From Streptomyces sp. NBC_01716 (GTDB taxonomy: Bacteria > Actinomycetota > Actinomycetes > Streptomycetales > Streptomycetaceae): a stretch of DNA of 64,000 bases. Positions 38,900-47,531 of the stretch are shown one piece after another. The translations under genes and the position numbers were made by a program. Location: assembly GCF_036248275.1 (NCBI RefSeq), contig NZ_CP109181.1, positions 4,340,001 to 4,404,000 of the forward strand, given 5' to 3'. The first letter of the stretch is position 1; every line of letters begins with the position of its first letter. The notes below the pieces were generated by a model. That model made no database searches. It had not been told where the DNA came from and saw only the letters and a list, made by a program, of their open reading frames with translations.

Positions 38900-40923
38900 G
38901 GGACCCGCGGGGACAAGGCCACGGCCAGGGGCCGAAGCCGGGCAACGAGCTGACGCGGGCGGACTACACCGCGCTGTACGGACCGACCACGCGGGACCGG
39001 GTCCGGCTCGCCGACACCGACCTCACGCTGGAGATCGAGGCCGACTGGAGCGGCGGTCCTTCGTACAGCGGCAACGAGGTGATCTTCGGCGGCGGCAAGG
39101 TGATCCGCGAGTCGATGGGAATGTCGCACCTCGCCAGGGACGGAAGGCACACCGACGGCACCGCCACGGACCACCGGCCAGTGGACACCGTGATCACAGG
39201 CGCGCTGATCCTGGACTGGTGGGGTGTGGTCAAGGCCGACGTCGGCATCCGCGACGGCGCGATCACGGCCATCGGCAAGGCGTACAACCCCGAGACGATG
39301 GACCCGATCGCGAGCGACAGGTTCGAGACGCCGAACCGTACGACTCCGGGCAACACGGTGCCGGTGCCGGTGACGCCGGTGAGTTTCGTCATCGGGCCGA
39401 GCACCGAGGTCATTTCCGGCAATGGGCGGATCCTCACGGCGGGTGGCGTGGACACCCATGTTCACTTCATCTGCCCCGGGGAGATCCACGAGGCGCTGGC
39501 CTCGGGTGTGACCACCCTGATCGGCGGCGGTACGGGACCGGCGGAAGGCAGTACGGCCACCACCGTGACCCCGGGCGCGTGGCACATCAGGCGGGTCTTC
39601 GAGGCGCTGGACGAGTTCCCGGTCAACATCGGTCTGCTCGGCAAGGGCAGCACGATGAACGAGTACGAGCTCAACGCGCAGGTGGACGCCGGTGTCTGTG
39701 GTTTCAAGATCCACGAGGACTGGGGCGCCACGCCCGCGGTGATCGACCGGGCCCTGGACGTCTGTGAAGAGCGCGGAGTCCAGCTCGCCCTGCACGCCGA
39801 CTCGCTGAACGAGTCGGGGTTCCTGGAGAGTACGCGTGCGGCTTTCACCGGGGACGGCAGGGACGCAGGGGGGAAGCCCATGAAGATGAAGGCGCGCTCC
39901 CTCCACATCTTCCATGTCGAGGGTGCCGGCGGCGGTCACGCGCCCGACATGATCGAACTGGTCAAGGAACCGAACGTCCTCCCGGCCTCGACCAATCCGA
40001 CGCGTCCTCTGACGGTCAACACCGTCAAGGAGCACGTCGACATGATGATCGTGTGCCATCACCTCAACCCGGACATCCCGGCGGACATCGCCTTCGCCGA
40101 CTCCCGGATCCGGCCGTCCACCATGGCCGCGGAGGATCTCCTCCACGACATGGGCGCGATCTCCATGATGTCCTCCGACGCCCAGGCGATGGGCCGCATC
40201 GGCGAGATGGTCATGCGCACCTGGCAGACCGCGCACGTCATGAAGAGCCGCTACGGGGCGCTGAAGGAGGACCTCGAAGCCGCGGGGGTCCGCGCGGTCA
40301 CCGACGACACGAACCACTCCTTCAACGACCGGCGGCGGCAGCCGAACGACAACTTCCGGGCCCGCCGGTACGTCGCCAAGTACACGATCAACCCGGCTAT
40401 CACCCATGGCATCGACGGCCACGTCGGCGATGTGCGGACCGGGAAGCTCGCCGACCTGGTGCTGTGGGAGCCGAAGTTCTACGGCGTCAGACCGCACATG
40501 GTCCTCAAGGGCGGCCAGCTCGCGTACGCGCAGGTCGGTGACGCCAACGCGTCGATCACCACGCCGCAGCCCTATCAGGCGCGCCCGGTCTGGGGCTCCA
40601 CCGGCCGCTCCCCGGGACGCAACTCGGTGAACTTCGTGGCTCCGGGCGTGGCCGGCAAACTGAACGGAGACGGCACCAGCGGCAATCCGGGTCTCGGTCT
40701 CGGCAAGGACTTCGTGGACATCGCACGCACCCGGGACGTGACGAAGGCCGACATGAAACTGAACGACACCGTGCCCGACAGCCTCGAAGTCGACCACAAC
40801 AGCTTCGAGGTCACCATCGGCGGTGCGACCACGAGCGATGCCCGCACGGAGCTCAACGGCGCGACCGTGCCGCGCTCGTACGTCAGCGAAGTACCTCTGG
40901 CACAGCGGTACTTCCTCTTCTGA
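38896..40923 (+). CDS. ureC: Urease alpha (catalytic) subunit, enlarged form
   Basis: A 675-residue protein, about 100 longer than usual UreC (~570). Core residues are conserved: metal-binding GVDTHVHFICPGEIHEAL, carbamylated Lys271 in GFKIHEDWG, HADSLNESGF, FHVEGAGGGHAPD, and the active-site flap Cys387 in MIVCHHLN. Extra segments appear around residues 130-160 (DRFETPNRTTPGNTVPVPVT), within FTGDGRDAGGKPMKMKARS, and near the C-terminus (GVAGKLNGDGTSGNPGLGL). The HVHFICPGE variant replaces the usual Pro-Gln-Gln. Nickel enzyme in the cytosol. Translationally coupled to ureAB; ureF follows after 109 bases. A distinct clade of urease is likely. Confidence 0.93.
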   Translation: MRDPRGQGHGQGPKPGNELTRADYTALYGPTTRDRVRLADTDLTLEIEADWSGGPSYSGNEVIFGGGKVIRESMGMSHLARDGRHTDGTATDHRPVDTVITGALILDWWGVVKADVGIRDGAITAIGKAYNPETMDPIASDRFETPNRTTPGNTVPVPVTPVSFVIGPSTEVISGNGRILTAGGVDTHVHFICPGEIHEALASGVTTLIGGGTGPAEGSTATTVTPGAWHIRRVFEALDEFPVNIGLLGKGSTMNEYELNAQVDAGVCGFKIHEDWGATPAVIDRALDVCEERGVQLALHADSLNESGFLESTRAAFTGDGRDAGGKPMKMKARSLHIFHVEGAGGGHAPDMIELVKEPNVLPASTNPTRPLTVNTVKEHVDMMIVCHHLNPDIPADIAFADSRIRPSTMAAEDLLHDMGAISMMSSDAQAMGRIGEMVMRTWQTAHVMKSRYGALKEDLEAAGVRAVTDDTNHSFNDRRRQPNDNFRARRYVAKYTINPAITHGIDGHVGDVRTGKLADLVLWEPKFYGVRPHMVLKGGQLAYAQVGDANASITTPQPYQARPVWGSTGRSPGRNSVNFVAPGVAGKLNGDGTSGNPGLGLGKDFVDIARTRDVTKADMKLNDTVPDSLEVDHNSFEVTIGGATTSDARTELNGATVPRSYVSEVPLAQRYFLF

Positions 40924-41032
40924 ACGGCCACCTGCCCGGCCGTCGCGGCCGAGCCCCGGGCGGGTACGCCATGCCCGCCCCACGTCCGGCGCGACCTCCG
41001 ACCCCGTGAATGTGAAAGGCAGCCGCTCACCC

Positions 41033-41707
41033 ATGAGCCGTGCAGCCCTGCTCCTGCTGGCCGACGGCCGCTTCCCCGCCGGAGGGCACGCCCACTCAGG
41101 CGGCGTCGAAGCCGCGATCGCCCACAAAGCCGTACACGACACCGACAGCCTCCAGGCGTTCTGCCGCGGCCGTCTGCACACCACCGGCCTGACCATGGCC
41201 GGTCTGGCAGCCGCGGCTGCCGCCGGAGTCGACCCGCTGCTGCTGGACGAGGCAGCCGACGCACGCACCCCCGTCCCCGCGCTGCGCGCCGTCGCGCGTC
41301 GGCTGGGCCGGCAGCTGATGCGCGCGGCCCGTGCCACCTTCCCGTCCGAAGAGCTGGAACGGCTGGCCGCCGAGCGTCCTCGCGGCGCCCACCAGCCGCT
41401 CGTGCTGGGGCTCGCCGCCCGCGCTGCCGGGCTCACCCCGCTGGACGCCGCCTGTGCCGCCGCGTACGAGAGCGTCAGTGGCCCGGCCACTGCGGCGGTG
41501 CGTCTGCTCAGCCTCGACCCGCTCGATGCCTCGGGGCTGCTGGCCCGCCTCAGCGCCGAGACCGGCGCCGTCGCCACGGCCGCAGCCCGAGCCGCGGACC
41601 GCGTCGCGGTCGAGGGCGTCGACGCCCTGCCGTCGGCGTCCTCGCCGCTGCTGGACATCACCGGTGAACAGCATGCCGCCTGGACCGTGCGGCTCTTCGC
41701 CTCCTGA
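41033..41707 (+). CDS. ureF: Urease accessory protein UreF
   Basis: A 224-residue helical protein needed with UreD and UreG to deliver nickel to apo-urease. It starts MSRAALLLLADGRFPAGGHAHSGGVEAAI, a UreF N-terminal hallmark, and continues with ERPRGAHQPLVLGLAARAAG and AACAAAYESVSGPATAAVRLL, then ends GEQHAAWTVRLFAS. The start ATG 41033 has only a distant AAAGG; a GTG 27 bases upstream in frame is possible. Ala content is high, typical for the family in actinobacteria. It is 24 bases before ureG. Confidence 0.88.
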   Translation: MSRAALLLLADGRFPAGGHAHSGGVEAAIAHKAVHDTDSLQAFCRGRLHTTGLTMAGLAAAAAAGVDPLLLDEAADARTPVPALRAVARRLGRQLMRAARATFPSEELERLAAERPRGAHQPLVLGLAARAAGLTPLDAACAAAYESVSGPATAAVRLLSLDPLDASGLLARLSAETGAVATAAARAADRVAVEGVDALPSASSPLLDITGEQHAAWTVRLFAS

Positions 41708-41731
41708 ACCTCCCCATCTCTGGAGTTCTTC

Positions 41732-42427
41732 GTGCACCTCGACCAGCCCGTCACCATGCCGCTCCACCACACCCACAGCGCCGAGCCGTTCAGCGCCGAC
41801 GGCACCCGCCGAGCCCTCCGGGTCGGCCTGGGCGGGCCCGTCGGCTCCGGCAAGACAGCGAGCGTCGCCGCGCTCTGCCGCGCCCTGCGCGACCGCTGGT
41901 CCATCGCCGTCGTCACCAATGACATCTACACCCGCGAGGACGCCGAATACCTGCTGCGCGAGGCCGTGCTGTCGCCCGAGCGGATCACCGCGGTGGAGAC
42001 CGGCGCGTGCCCGCACACCGCGATCCGCGACGACATCTCGGCCAACCTGGAAGCCGTCGAACACCTGGAGCGGGCCCTCCACCCCCTCGACCTCACGCTC
42101 GTCGAGTCCGGTGGCGACAACCTCACCGCGACCTTCTCCAAGGGTCTCGTCGACGAGCAGATCTTCGTCATCGACGTCTCCAGCGGCGACGACATCCCCC
42201 GCAAGGGCGGCCCCGGCATCACCACCGCCGACCTCCTCGTCATCAACAAGACCGACCTCGCCCCGCACGTCGGCGCCGACCTCGCCACCATGGCCGCCGA
42301 CGCCGAACGGCAACGCGGCGGCCTTCCCGTCATCTTCACCAGCCTCACCTCGGACGACGGCATCCGCGAGGTCGCCGACTGGGTCACCGCCCACCTCAAC
42401 GAGTGGCACGCCAAGGCCGCCGTATGA
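41732..42427 (+). CDS. ureG: Urease accessory GTPase UreG
   Basis: A 231-residue SIMIBI-class GTPase that powers nickel insertion into urease. The P-loop is GGPVGSGKTASVAAL, the metal-binding CPH motif is in ETGACPHTAIRDDISAN, and other family motifs are LVESGGDNLTATFSKGLVD and LVINKTDLAPHVGADL. An N-terminal extension, MHLDQPVTMPLHHTHSAEPF, has several His and may store or bind nickel; no ureE is seen in the cluster, so this segment could serve that role. GTG 41732 follows TGGAG. It overlaps the ureD start by four bases. Confidence 0.94.
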   Translation: MHLDQPVTMPLHHTHSAEPFSADGTRRALRVGLGGPVGSGKTASVAALCRALRDRWSIAVVTNDIYTREDAEYLLREAVLSPERITAVETGACPHTAIRDDISANLEAVEHLERALHPLDLTLVESGGDNLTATFSKGLVDEQIFVIDVSSGDDIPRKGGPGITTADLLVINKTDLAPHVGADLATMAADAERQRGGLPVIFTSLTSDDGIREVADWVTAHLNEWHAKAAV

Positions 42428-43293
42428 GCCCCGCCGCGCAACTTGCCGTGGACCAGGGGGCATTGACCGGAGCCCCCTCCGGAGCCCCCGGAGCCCCCTC
42501 CGGAGCCGAGGAGCCCGCCGGGCACCCGGACGGGGTGCGGGCCACGGCCCGTATCCGCGCCACGTACAACGGGCGCGCCACCACGCTTCCGCAGCTGCGC
42601 AGTGACGGCCCGTTCCACCTCCGGCGCATGCGCACCGAAGGAAACACCGCCAAGGTGGGGATCATCGGTGCGATGAGTGCCCCGCTCGGCGGCGACCGGC
42701 TCACCATCGACGTGACCGCCGGGGACCGGGCCGTACTGGAAGTCACGACGGCCGCCGCCACGCTCGCCCTGCGCGGCCCCACCACCGCCCCGGCCACCTA
42801 CGACGTACGGCTCACCGCCGGGGAACACACCACCCTGCGCTGGCTGCCCCAGCCGCTGATCAGCGCCGCAGGCAGCAACCTCCGGCAGACCTGCACCGTG
42901 GAACTCGCCGCCACCTCCCGGCTGTTGCTGCGAGAGGAGCAGCTCCTGGGCCGGGCCAACGAGGATCCGGGCCACCTCGTCAGCCGACTCCTGGTCCACC
43001 GCGCCGGAAGACCGCTGCTCGACCAGCGGACGGCGTACGGGGACCCCGAGCCCGGCTGGGACGGCCCGGCCGTCCTGCACACACACCGCGCCGCCGGCCA
43101 ACTCCTGCTGGTCGACCCCGAGATGGGCACGCCCCGTGGCCCCGTCCTCCTCGGCGAGGGTTCCCGGGACGGATGCGCCGTCCTCACGCCGCTGGCCGGC
43201 GGTCCGGCGCTGCTCGCCACCGCCGTCGCACCGACCTCATCGGCCCTGCGGGAACTGCTGGACGAAGCCCTCGCGCACGCCCTGCGGAAGTAG
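42424..43293 (+). CDS. ureD: Urease accessory protein UreD
   Basis: A 289-residue protein that forms the activation complex with UreF and UreG. The family fold shows through LPQLRSDGPFHLRRMR, SAPLGGDRLTIDVTAGDRAVLEVTTAAATLALRG, LRWLPQPLISAAGSNLRQT and LLREEQLLGRANEDPG. Residues 10-~40 are a short repetitive Gly/Ala/Pro leader (TGAPSGAPGAPSGAE). ATG 42424 overlaps the ureG stop, so the genes are coupled. It is the last gene of the cluster and is followed by a hairpin. Confidence 0.9.
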   Translation: MSPAAQLAVDQGALTGAPSGAPGAPSGAEEPAGHPDGVRATARIRATYNGRATTLPQLRSDGPFHLRRMRTEGNTAKVGIIGAMSAPLGGDRLTIDVTAGDRAVLEVTTAAATLALRGPTTAPATYDVRLTAGEHTTLRWLPQPLISAAGSNLRQTCTVELAATSRLLLREEQLLGRANEDPGHLVSRLLVHRAGRPLLDQRTAYGDPEPGWDGPAVLHTHRAAGQLLLVDPEMGTPRGPVLLGEGSRDGCAVLTPLAGGPALLATAVAPTSSALRELLDEALAHALRK

Positions 43294-43296
43294 AAG

Positions 43297-43353
43297 GGGG
43301 GCGCGGGCGCGCCCTCGCCGGACGCTTCCGGGGAGGGCACGCCCGCACCCCGT
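43297..43353. terminator. Hairpin between convergent ureD and the CU044_5270-type gene
   Basis: GCGGGCGCGCCCTC pairs with GAGGGCACGCCCGC (13 of 14) starting a few bases after the ureD stop. It lies between convergent genes and probably serves both. Confidence 0.6.
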
Positions 43354-43367
43354 CCGGGTGCCGGTGT

Positions 43368-44447
43368 TCAGCTCGCCCGGGTGGGCGTCTGCTTGATGCC
43401 GTCGACGATGGCGCGGCTGGTCACGGCGCTGGTGTGGGTGACGGTGCCGGGCTTGATCAGCAGGTCCTCGGGGTTGGGGTTCTCGACCTTGGTGACCTGC
43501 ACGTGCCGCGTGCCGAGGAAGGCGAGGGTCTTCTCCTCGAAGATCCACTCCTCGCGCTCACCGCTGACGTTGTCCAGGCGCGCCACGGCGATGCCCTCGC
43601 GTCCCTCGGCGTCGACGGCGCTGTCGACCTTGACGACACCGGGGATCTTCGCCGCGGCCTTGTACAGCGCGGCCTCCAGCCCGGACGGCGGGTAGCTCTC
43701 GCCGAGCAGGTCCCCGATCGCGGAGAACGCCGCCTGGTCTCGGCTGTTGCCCTGCCCTTCGCTCTCCGCGTAGACCTTCTTGAGGAGGGCGTCGGGGTCG
43801 GTGGGCAGCTTGCTCAGGATGTCCCACGACGAGGAGGAACCGTGCGGCGAGTCGAGCGTCTCGCCGCCCTCGGGGCTGACGCCCGGCTCGATCAGCCATC
43901 CCTTGCGCCCGTCGGGCGACTGCCAGACCTGCCGGCGGTGCGGCTTCTTGCTGACCACGGTGTGCTCGTCGCCGGAGGTCCTGACGTGGGTGCCGGCGGT
44001 GGTGGACTCCACGTAGAGGAACTGGTCGGCGCGCGGCTCCTGGGCCGGGGACTCCGCGGCGGCCAGGGAGATTCGGTCGAGCAGGGCGACGGTGCCGGTG
44101 GCGCTGGCGCTGCCGATCTCGGTGGTCAGGACCGGCCCGGCGATGAGGCCGGTGCCGCCGTCGGTGCCGTCCTGTCCGGCGAGGACACCGCTGGTCGCGA
44201 TCACGCCGGCCAGGGCACACGCCGCGAGGGGCAGGACGATCGCCGGGCGCCGGAACCAGCCGCGCCGCTCCTGGGGGCGGGCGGGGGCGGCGGCGGGGGC
44301 GGTGGTGCGGGTCTCGTCGTGGATCTGGGCCATGAGGCGCTCCTTGTGGAACTCGTGGCGGCCCACCGGCAGATCCCGCTCGGCCGGCGGCAGGAGACCC
44401 TCGGTCTCCCGCCACTCGGCCGGACGCGGTGAACGATCGGTGTTCAT
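43368..44447 (-). CDS. CU044_5270 family membrane protein, candidate partner of the ECF sigma factor
   Basis: A 359-residue protein. N-terminal cytoplasmic part (MNTDRSPRPAEWRETEGLLP, then HEFHKERLMAQI) is followed by one membrane segment (AIVLPLAACALAGVIATSGV) and a large external region containing DQFLYVESTTAGTHV and KGWLIEPGVSPEGGETLD. This matches the CU044_5270 family, usually encoded just after an ECF sigma gene. ATG 44447 has GGGAGGG upstream and overlaps the sigma stop by four bases. No clear zinc motif is present, so a classic anti-sigma role is not proven; it may be an envelope sensor. Confidence 0.8.
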   Translation of the reverse strand: MNTDRSPRPAEWRETEGLLPPAERDLPVGRHEFHKERLMAQIHDETRTTAPAAAPARPQERRGWFRRPAIVLPLAACALAGVIATSGVLAGQDGTDGGTGLIAGPVLTTEIGSASATGTVALLDRISLAAAESPAQEPRADQFLYVESTTAGTHVRTSGDEHTVVSKKPHRRQVWQSPDGRKGWLIEPGVSPEGGETLDSPHGSSSSWDILSKLPTDPDALLKKVYAESEGQGNSRDQAAFSAIGDLLGESYPPSGLEAALYKAAAKIPGVVKVDSAVDAEGREGIAVARLDNVSGEREEWIFEEKTLAFLGTRHVQVTKVENPNPEDLLIKPGTVTHTSAVTSRAIVDGIKQTPTRAS

Positions 44448-45091
44448 CGGTTTCCCTCCCGTGCGGACCGGACCGCGGATGCGCGGTCTCCTCTTACCTG
44501 TCGAACTGGCGCGACGAGTTCCCTTTTCTCCGCGGCGAGTTCGGCGTCGGCGAGTTTGCTCAGCTTCTTGCGGGCGCGGGACAGCCGGGAGCGGACGGTA
44601 CCGACGGGGATGCCCAGGACGGTAGCCGCCTCCGCGTACGGCATGCCCTCCCACAGGCACAGCACCAGCACCTCACGTTCGCGGCGCTTCAGGGAGGCCA
44701 GCGCGCGCAGGGTGGCGGCCAGTCGCCGGCGGTCGTCCACCCGGCCGGCGATCTCACCGGCGTGGTCGGGGATCTCCAGCGCGCCCCGACGGGCGTCGGT
44801 GACCGACGCGGCGGCCGCCGCGCGGTAACGCCGGTTGCTCCGCAAGTGGTTGCGTGCGACGTTGGTGGCGACGCCGAGCAGCCACGGACGCAGCGATCCC
44901 CCGTCCGCGTCCAGCTTCTCCCGCATCCGCCAGGCCGCCATGAACGCCTCCGCCATGACGTCCTCCGCGACGGACCAGTCGGCAGTCAGCCGGAAGGCGT
45001 GGTTGTACACGGCGCGCGCGTAGGCGTCGAAGAGCTCCGCGAAGGCGTCGGGGTCGCCGTCCCTGATCCGAGTGCGCAATTCTGTGGTCAC
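44444..45091 (-). CDS. ECF-family RNA polymerase sigma factor
   Basis: A 215-residue sigma factor. Region 2 is DAFAELFDAYARAVYNHAFRLTADWSVAEDVMAEAFMAAWR followed by LRPWLLGVATNVARNHLR; region 4 is LASLKRREREVLVLCLWEGMPYAEAATVLGIPVGTVRSRLSRARKKL. The start GTG 45091 (VTTELRTRIRDGDPDAF) begins right at the ECF fold; a longer frame upstream is not supported. Paired with the CU044_5270-type protein by a four-base overlap. It is convergent to the urease genes and likely inserted with the same accessory block. Confidence 0.88.
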   Translation of the reverse strand: MTTELRTRIRDGDPDAFAELFDAYARAVYNHAFRLTADWSVAEDVMAEAFMAAWRMREKLDADGGSLRPWLLGVATNVARNHLRSNRRYRAAAAASVTDARRGALEIPDHAGEIAGRVDDRRRLAATLRALASLKRREREVLVLCLWEGMPYAEAATVLGIPVGTVRSRLSRARKKLSKLADAELAAEKRELVAPVRQVRGDRASAVRSAREGNR

Positions 45092-45130
45092 GTCTGGGAC
45101 CTGTCCGGCACCGTGTGGCGAGTTCCAGTG

Positions 45131-45280
45131 ACGTGCGTCACGTTGCCCCCTTGGTACGGACTCACCGCGGAGTTGCCTGTTTCGGAGTGGGAAGGACACG
45201 ATCCGGAGCGGCTGACCCGGGAGGAGTTCGATGAAGTCTGGGACATCGCCCGTCAGGGCATCACAGCCTGGCTTCGTTGA
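45131..45280 (+). CDS. Possible 49-residue fragment or small protein
   Basis: A frame starting GTG 45131 that ends with a charged segment VSEWEGHDPERLTREEFDEV and ITAWLR. The acidic/Trp composition looks protein-like and unlike typical GC shadow sequence. There is no clear ribosome site and no known family comes to mind. It may be the remnant of a larger gene truncated during island formation. Confidence 0.3.
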   Translation, partial: TCVTLPPWYGLTAELPVSEWEGHDPERLTREEFDEVWDIARQGITAWLR

Positions 45281-45317
45281 TCCATCGGCGGTCCGAGGCA
45301 CCTGCCATCCTCTTGGG

Positions 45318-45737
45318 GTGACCTCAGCCCTTCCGCGCACGGTCCGAGCCGTCGACACTGTCGGCCTCCTGGGCCTGGAACAGGAGGCCGCCGTATGTGG
45401 CTTCAGTCAGAGGCTCCCGGTCGACTGGCTCCAGGAGCACCTCGCTGCGGAAGCGACGCACTACCTGTTCCCGGCACTCGTGCACCAGCTCAGCCACCGT
45501 CCGGAGGTGTCACCACAGTGGAGGTGCGAGCTGCTGCTGACCGTCAGGACCGGCGAACAGATCCACGGCCTGCTCGACGTTCTTCCCGACACGTTCGACA
45601 AGATCCCGGAGACCTTGGACGCGGCGGCCAAGACGGACATCGTCAACCGCATCGAGCATGCCGTGAGCGTGCGCGAGTGGGTGGAGCGGGCGGCTGTTGA
45701 TGCCGGGTCCGAGGAAATGCCGCGGGATGCCGGGTAG
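45318..45737 (+). CDS. Hypothetical protein
   Basis: A 139-residue protein from GTG 45318 (VTSALPRTVRAVDTVGLLGLEQEAAVC) with GGGG directly upstream. The middle has LQEHLAAEATHYLFPALVHQL and LLLTVRTGEQIHGLLDVLPDTF; the end is acidic. It is soluble, with no signal peptide or membrane segment. I do not recognise the family. A longer in-frame start at 45231 is possible. It lies between the sigma gene and an acetyltransferase inside the accessory block. Confidence 0.55.
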   Translation: MTSALPRTVRAVDTVGLLGLEQEAAVCGFSQRLPVDWLQEHLAAEATHYLFPALVHQLSHRPEVSPQWRCELLLTVRTGEQIHGLLDVLPDTFDKIPETLDAAAKTDIVNRIEHAVSVREWVERAAVDAGSEEMPRDAG

Positions 45738-45795
45738 TTCGGCGCGATCGTTTATTGGTTTGCCGCCTGTCGGCCCGGTCGGATAGGAAGCCTGC

Positions 45796-46344
45796 ATGCT
45801 ACGAGGCAGTAAGGTCGGGCTCAGGGCCCGGCATGACGAGGACGTTCCGATTCTGGAGGCCGAGCTCTACGGCGACGTGGTCAACGCCGCGCGGGCCGAG
45901 GCGGGGCCGTGGCGGCCGATCACGCCCGGGTCGAAGGAATCGCCGGCCGTGGTGGACGACAAGGAGCAGGGGCACGTCCCGTTCTCCGTGGTGGAGTTGG
46001 ACGGCGGCGCGCTGGTCGGCGCCGCGACGCTGTGGGGCATCGACACCCACAACCGGTCCGCGCACATCGGACTGGGGCTGCTGCCATCGGCCCGTGGCAA
46101 GGGTTACGGGACCGACGTGGTCGCGGTGCTGTGCCACTACGGCTTCGTCGTGCGCAGCCTGCACCGGCTGCAGATCGAGACGCTGTCGGACAACGCCGCG
46201 ATGCTGCGCTCCGCCGAGCGCAACGGCTTCGTCCGCGAGGGTGCGCTGCGCTCGTCGGCCTGGGTGATGGGCGAGTTCCTGGACGAGGTGCTGCTCGGGC
46301 TGCTCGTGGAGGAGTGGAAGCCAGCCTCGGAGGAAACGCCCTAG
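45796..46344 (+). CDS. GNAT acetyltransferase, RimJ/RimL type
   Basis: A 182-residue protein of the RimJ/RimL acetyltransferase group: VPFSVVELDGGALVGAATLWGID, then HIGLGLLPSARGKGYGTDVVAVLC (acetyl-CoA loop GKGYGTD), and HRLQIETLSDNAAMLRSAERNGFVREGAL typical of the C-terminal half. Substrate could be a protein N-terminus or an amine. ATG 45796 is preceded by AGGAAG. It is convergent to the kinase-like gene. Confidence 0.85.
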   Translation: MLRGSKVGLRARHDEDVPILEAELYGDVVNAARAEAGPWRPITPGSKESPAVVDDKEQGHVPFSVVELDGGALVGAATLWGIDTHNRSAHIGLGLLPSARGKGYGTDVVAVLCHYGFVVRSLHRLQIETLSDNAAMLRSAERNGFVREGALRSSAWVMGEFLDEVLLGLLVEEWKPASEETP

Positions 46345-46382
46345 GCCCGGTACGCCGGCGAGCCCGTACGGCGCCGTCCGCG

Positions 46383-47390
46383 TCACACAAGGGGGTCGGC
46401 GAAGAGTTCGACCAGCCAGCGGGCACTCTCCGCGTCCCCCGGGGCGACCGCGCCGTCGGATGTCCCGGGGAAGAGACGGCCCCAGGCGCAGGCTCGGCCG
46501 ATCGCGCCGAGGCGCCAGGCCAGGGTGGCGGCGCGTCGCAGTTCGGCCGTGGTGTGGCCGGGGCCCGTCCATGGCTCCAGGTAGGCGTCCCGGAGTCGCG
46601 GCAGTACCTCGGAGCCGTATCGGTCACGGGCCGCCAGCGCGGGGACCAGCAGGCTGCAGAAGGGGTGTGAGACCGCCGCGTCGCCCCAGTCGAAGAAGGT
46701 GAAACGGCCCGGTTCCGGGGCGAAGAGCTGGCCGTCGTGCAGATCGGAGTGGTCGAGCGTGTCGGCGATGCCGATGTTCGCGAGCTCCGCGCACCAGTCC
46801 ACGAGGCGGGGGCGCGACGCGCGCAGCGCCTCGCGGCCGGTGGGCCCCAGCTCGGTGTTGCTGTCGACGACGCTGTCGAAGATCTCCGGGAGAACGGCCG
46901 GACGGGCGTTGGGAACACCCAGCAGTTCGATCTTCTCGGAGTACGGCCGCAGGGCCCGCTGCATCTCGGCGTACTGGCGCAGCAGTTCCTCCCAGTCCCC
47001 CGGGCCGCCGGAGCCGCGGTTCAGTGCGTCCCTGAAGAGCGGCCCGCCGTCCGGAAGCAGTGACCAGCCTCGGTCGGTGTCGACGGCGAGCGGCTTCAGT
47101 ACGTGCTCGGGGACCCAGCCCGCCAGCGCCTCGGTCAGTCCGGCTTCGAAAGCACTGCCGGGCGGGTTGGCCTTGAACCACACGGCTTCGTGCTCTTCGA
47201 CCGGCATCCGCACCAGCACGGACCAGGGCCGCACCCGCACCGTACGCCGTCCCGTTTCGCGCAGCCCATGAGCCGCGAGCCGGCGCTCCGCCCAGCCGAG
47301 GGCGGTCTCCCGCCACTCGGCCTGTTCCCAGGGGGTCACCGCGTCCGGGTACTGCCCCCGGTCCGGGGCCACCGACGCATCACGTTCCAT
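46383..47390 (-). CDS. Aminoglycoside phosphotransferase-like kinase
   Basis: A 335-residue protein of the APH/choline kinase fold. The catalytic loop is DHSDLHDGQLFAPEP (HxD with Gln replacing the usual Asn) and the metal loop is FTFFDWGDAAVSHPFCSLLV. N-terminal VRVRPWSVLVRMPVEEHEAVWFKANP matches the nucleotide-binding lobe, with Lys as the likely ATP contact. Substrate unknown; many such proteins in Streptomyces are not resistance enzymes. ATG 47390 (MERDASVAPDRGQYP) starts the conserved region; the open frame upstream runs antisense to the MFS gene and is a composition artefact. Confidence 0.8.
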   Translation of the reverse strand: MERDASVAPDRGQYPDAVTPWEQAEWRETALGWAERRLAAHGLRETGRRTVRVRPWSVLVRMPVEEHEAVWFKANPPGSAFEAGLTEALAGWVPEHVLKPLAVDTDRGWSLLPDGGPLFRDALNRGSGGPGDWEELLRQYAEMQRALRPYSEKIELLGVPNARPAVLPEIFDSVVDSNTELGPTGREALRASRPRLVDWCAELANIGIADTLDHSDLHDGQLFAPEPGRFTFFDWGDAAVSHPFCSLLVPALAARDRYGSEVLPRLRDAYLEPWTGPGHTTAELRRAATLAWRLGAIGRACAWGRLFPGTSDGAVAPGDAESARWLVELFADPLV

Positions 47391-47531
47391 CGGTCCATCC
47401 CACCAGTGTGCCCGTCGGCGCACAACGAACTTTTGTGGCTCGGGCCCTGACCGGTCGTTTGATCCCGCCGGCCGCCACTCGCTTTGATGGCCGGGGTCGG
47501 CAGGCCAGCAGGTCAGAGGGGCGAGAGGGGC

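Noticed and set aside
46699..47271. A 190-codon Ser-rich frame opposite the kinase-like gene
   Set aside because: Antisense shadow; no ribosome site or family features.
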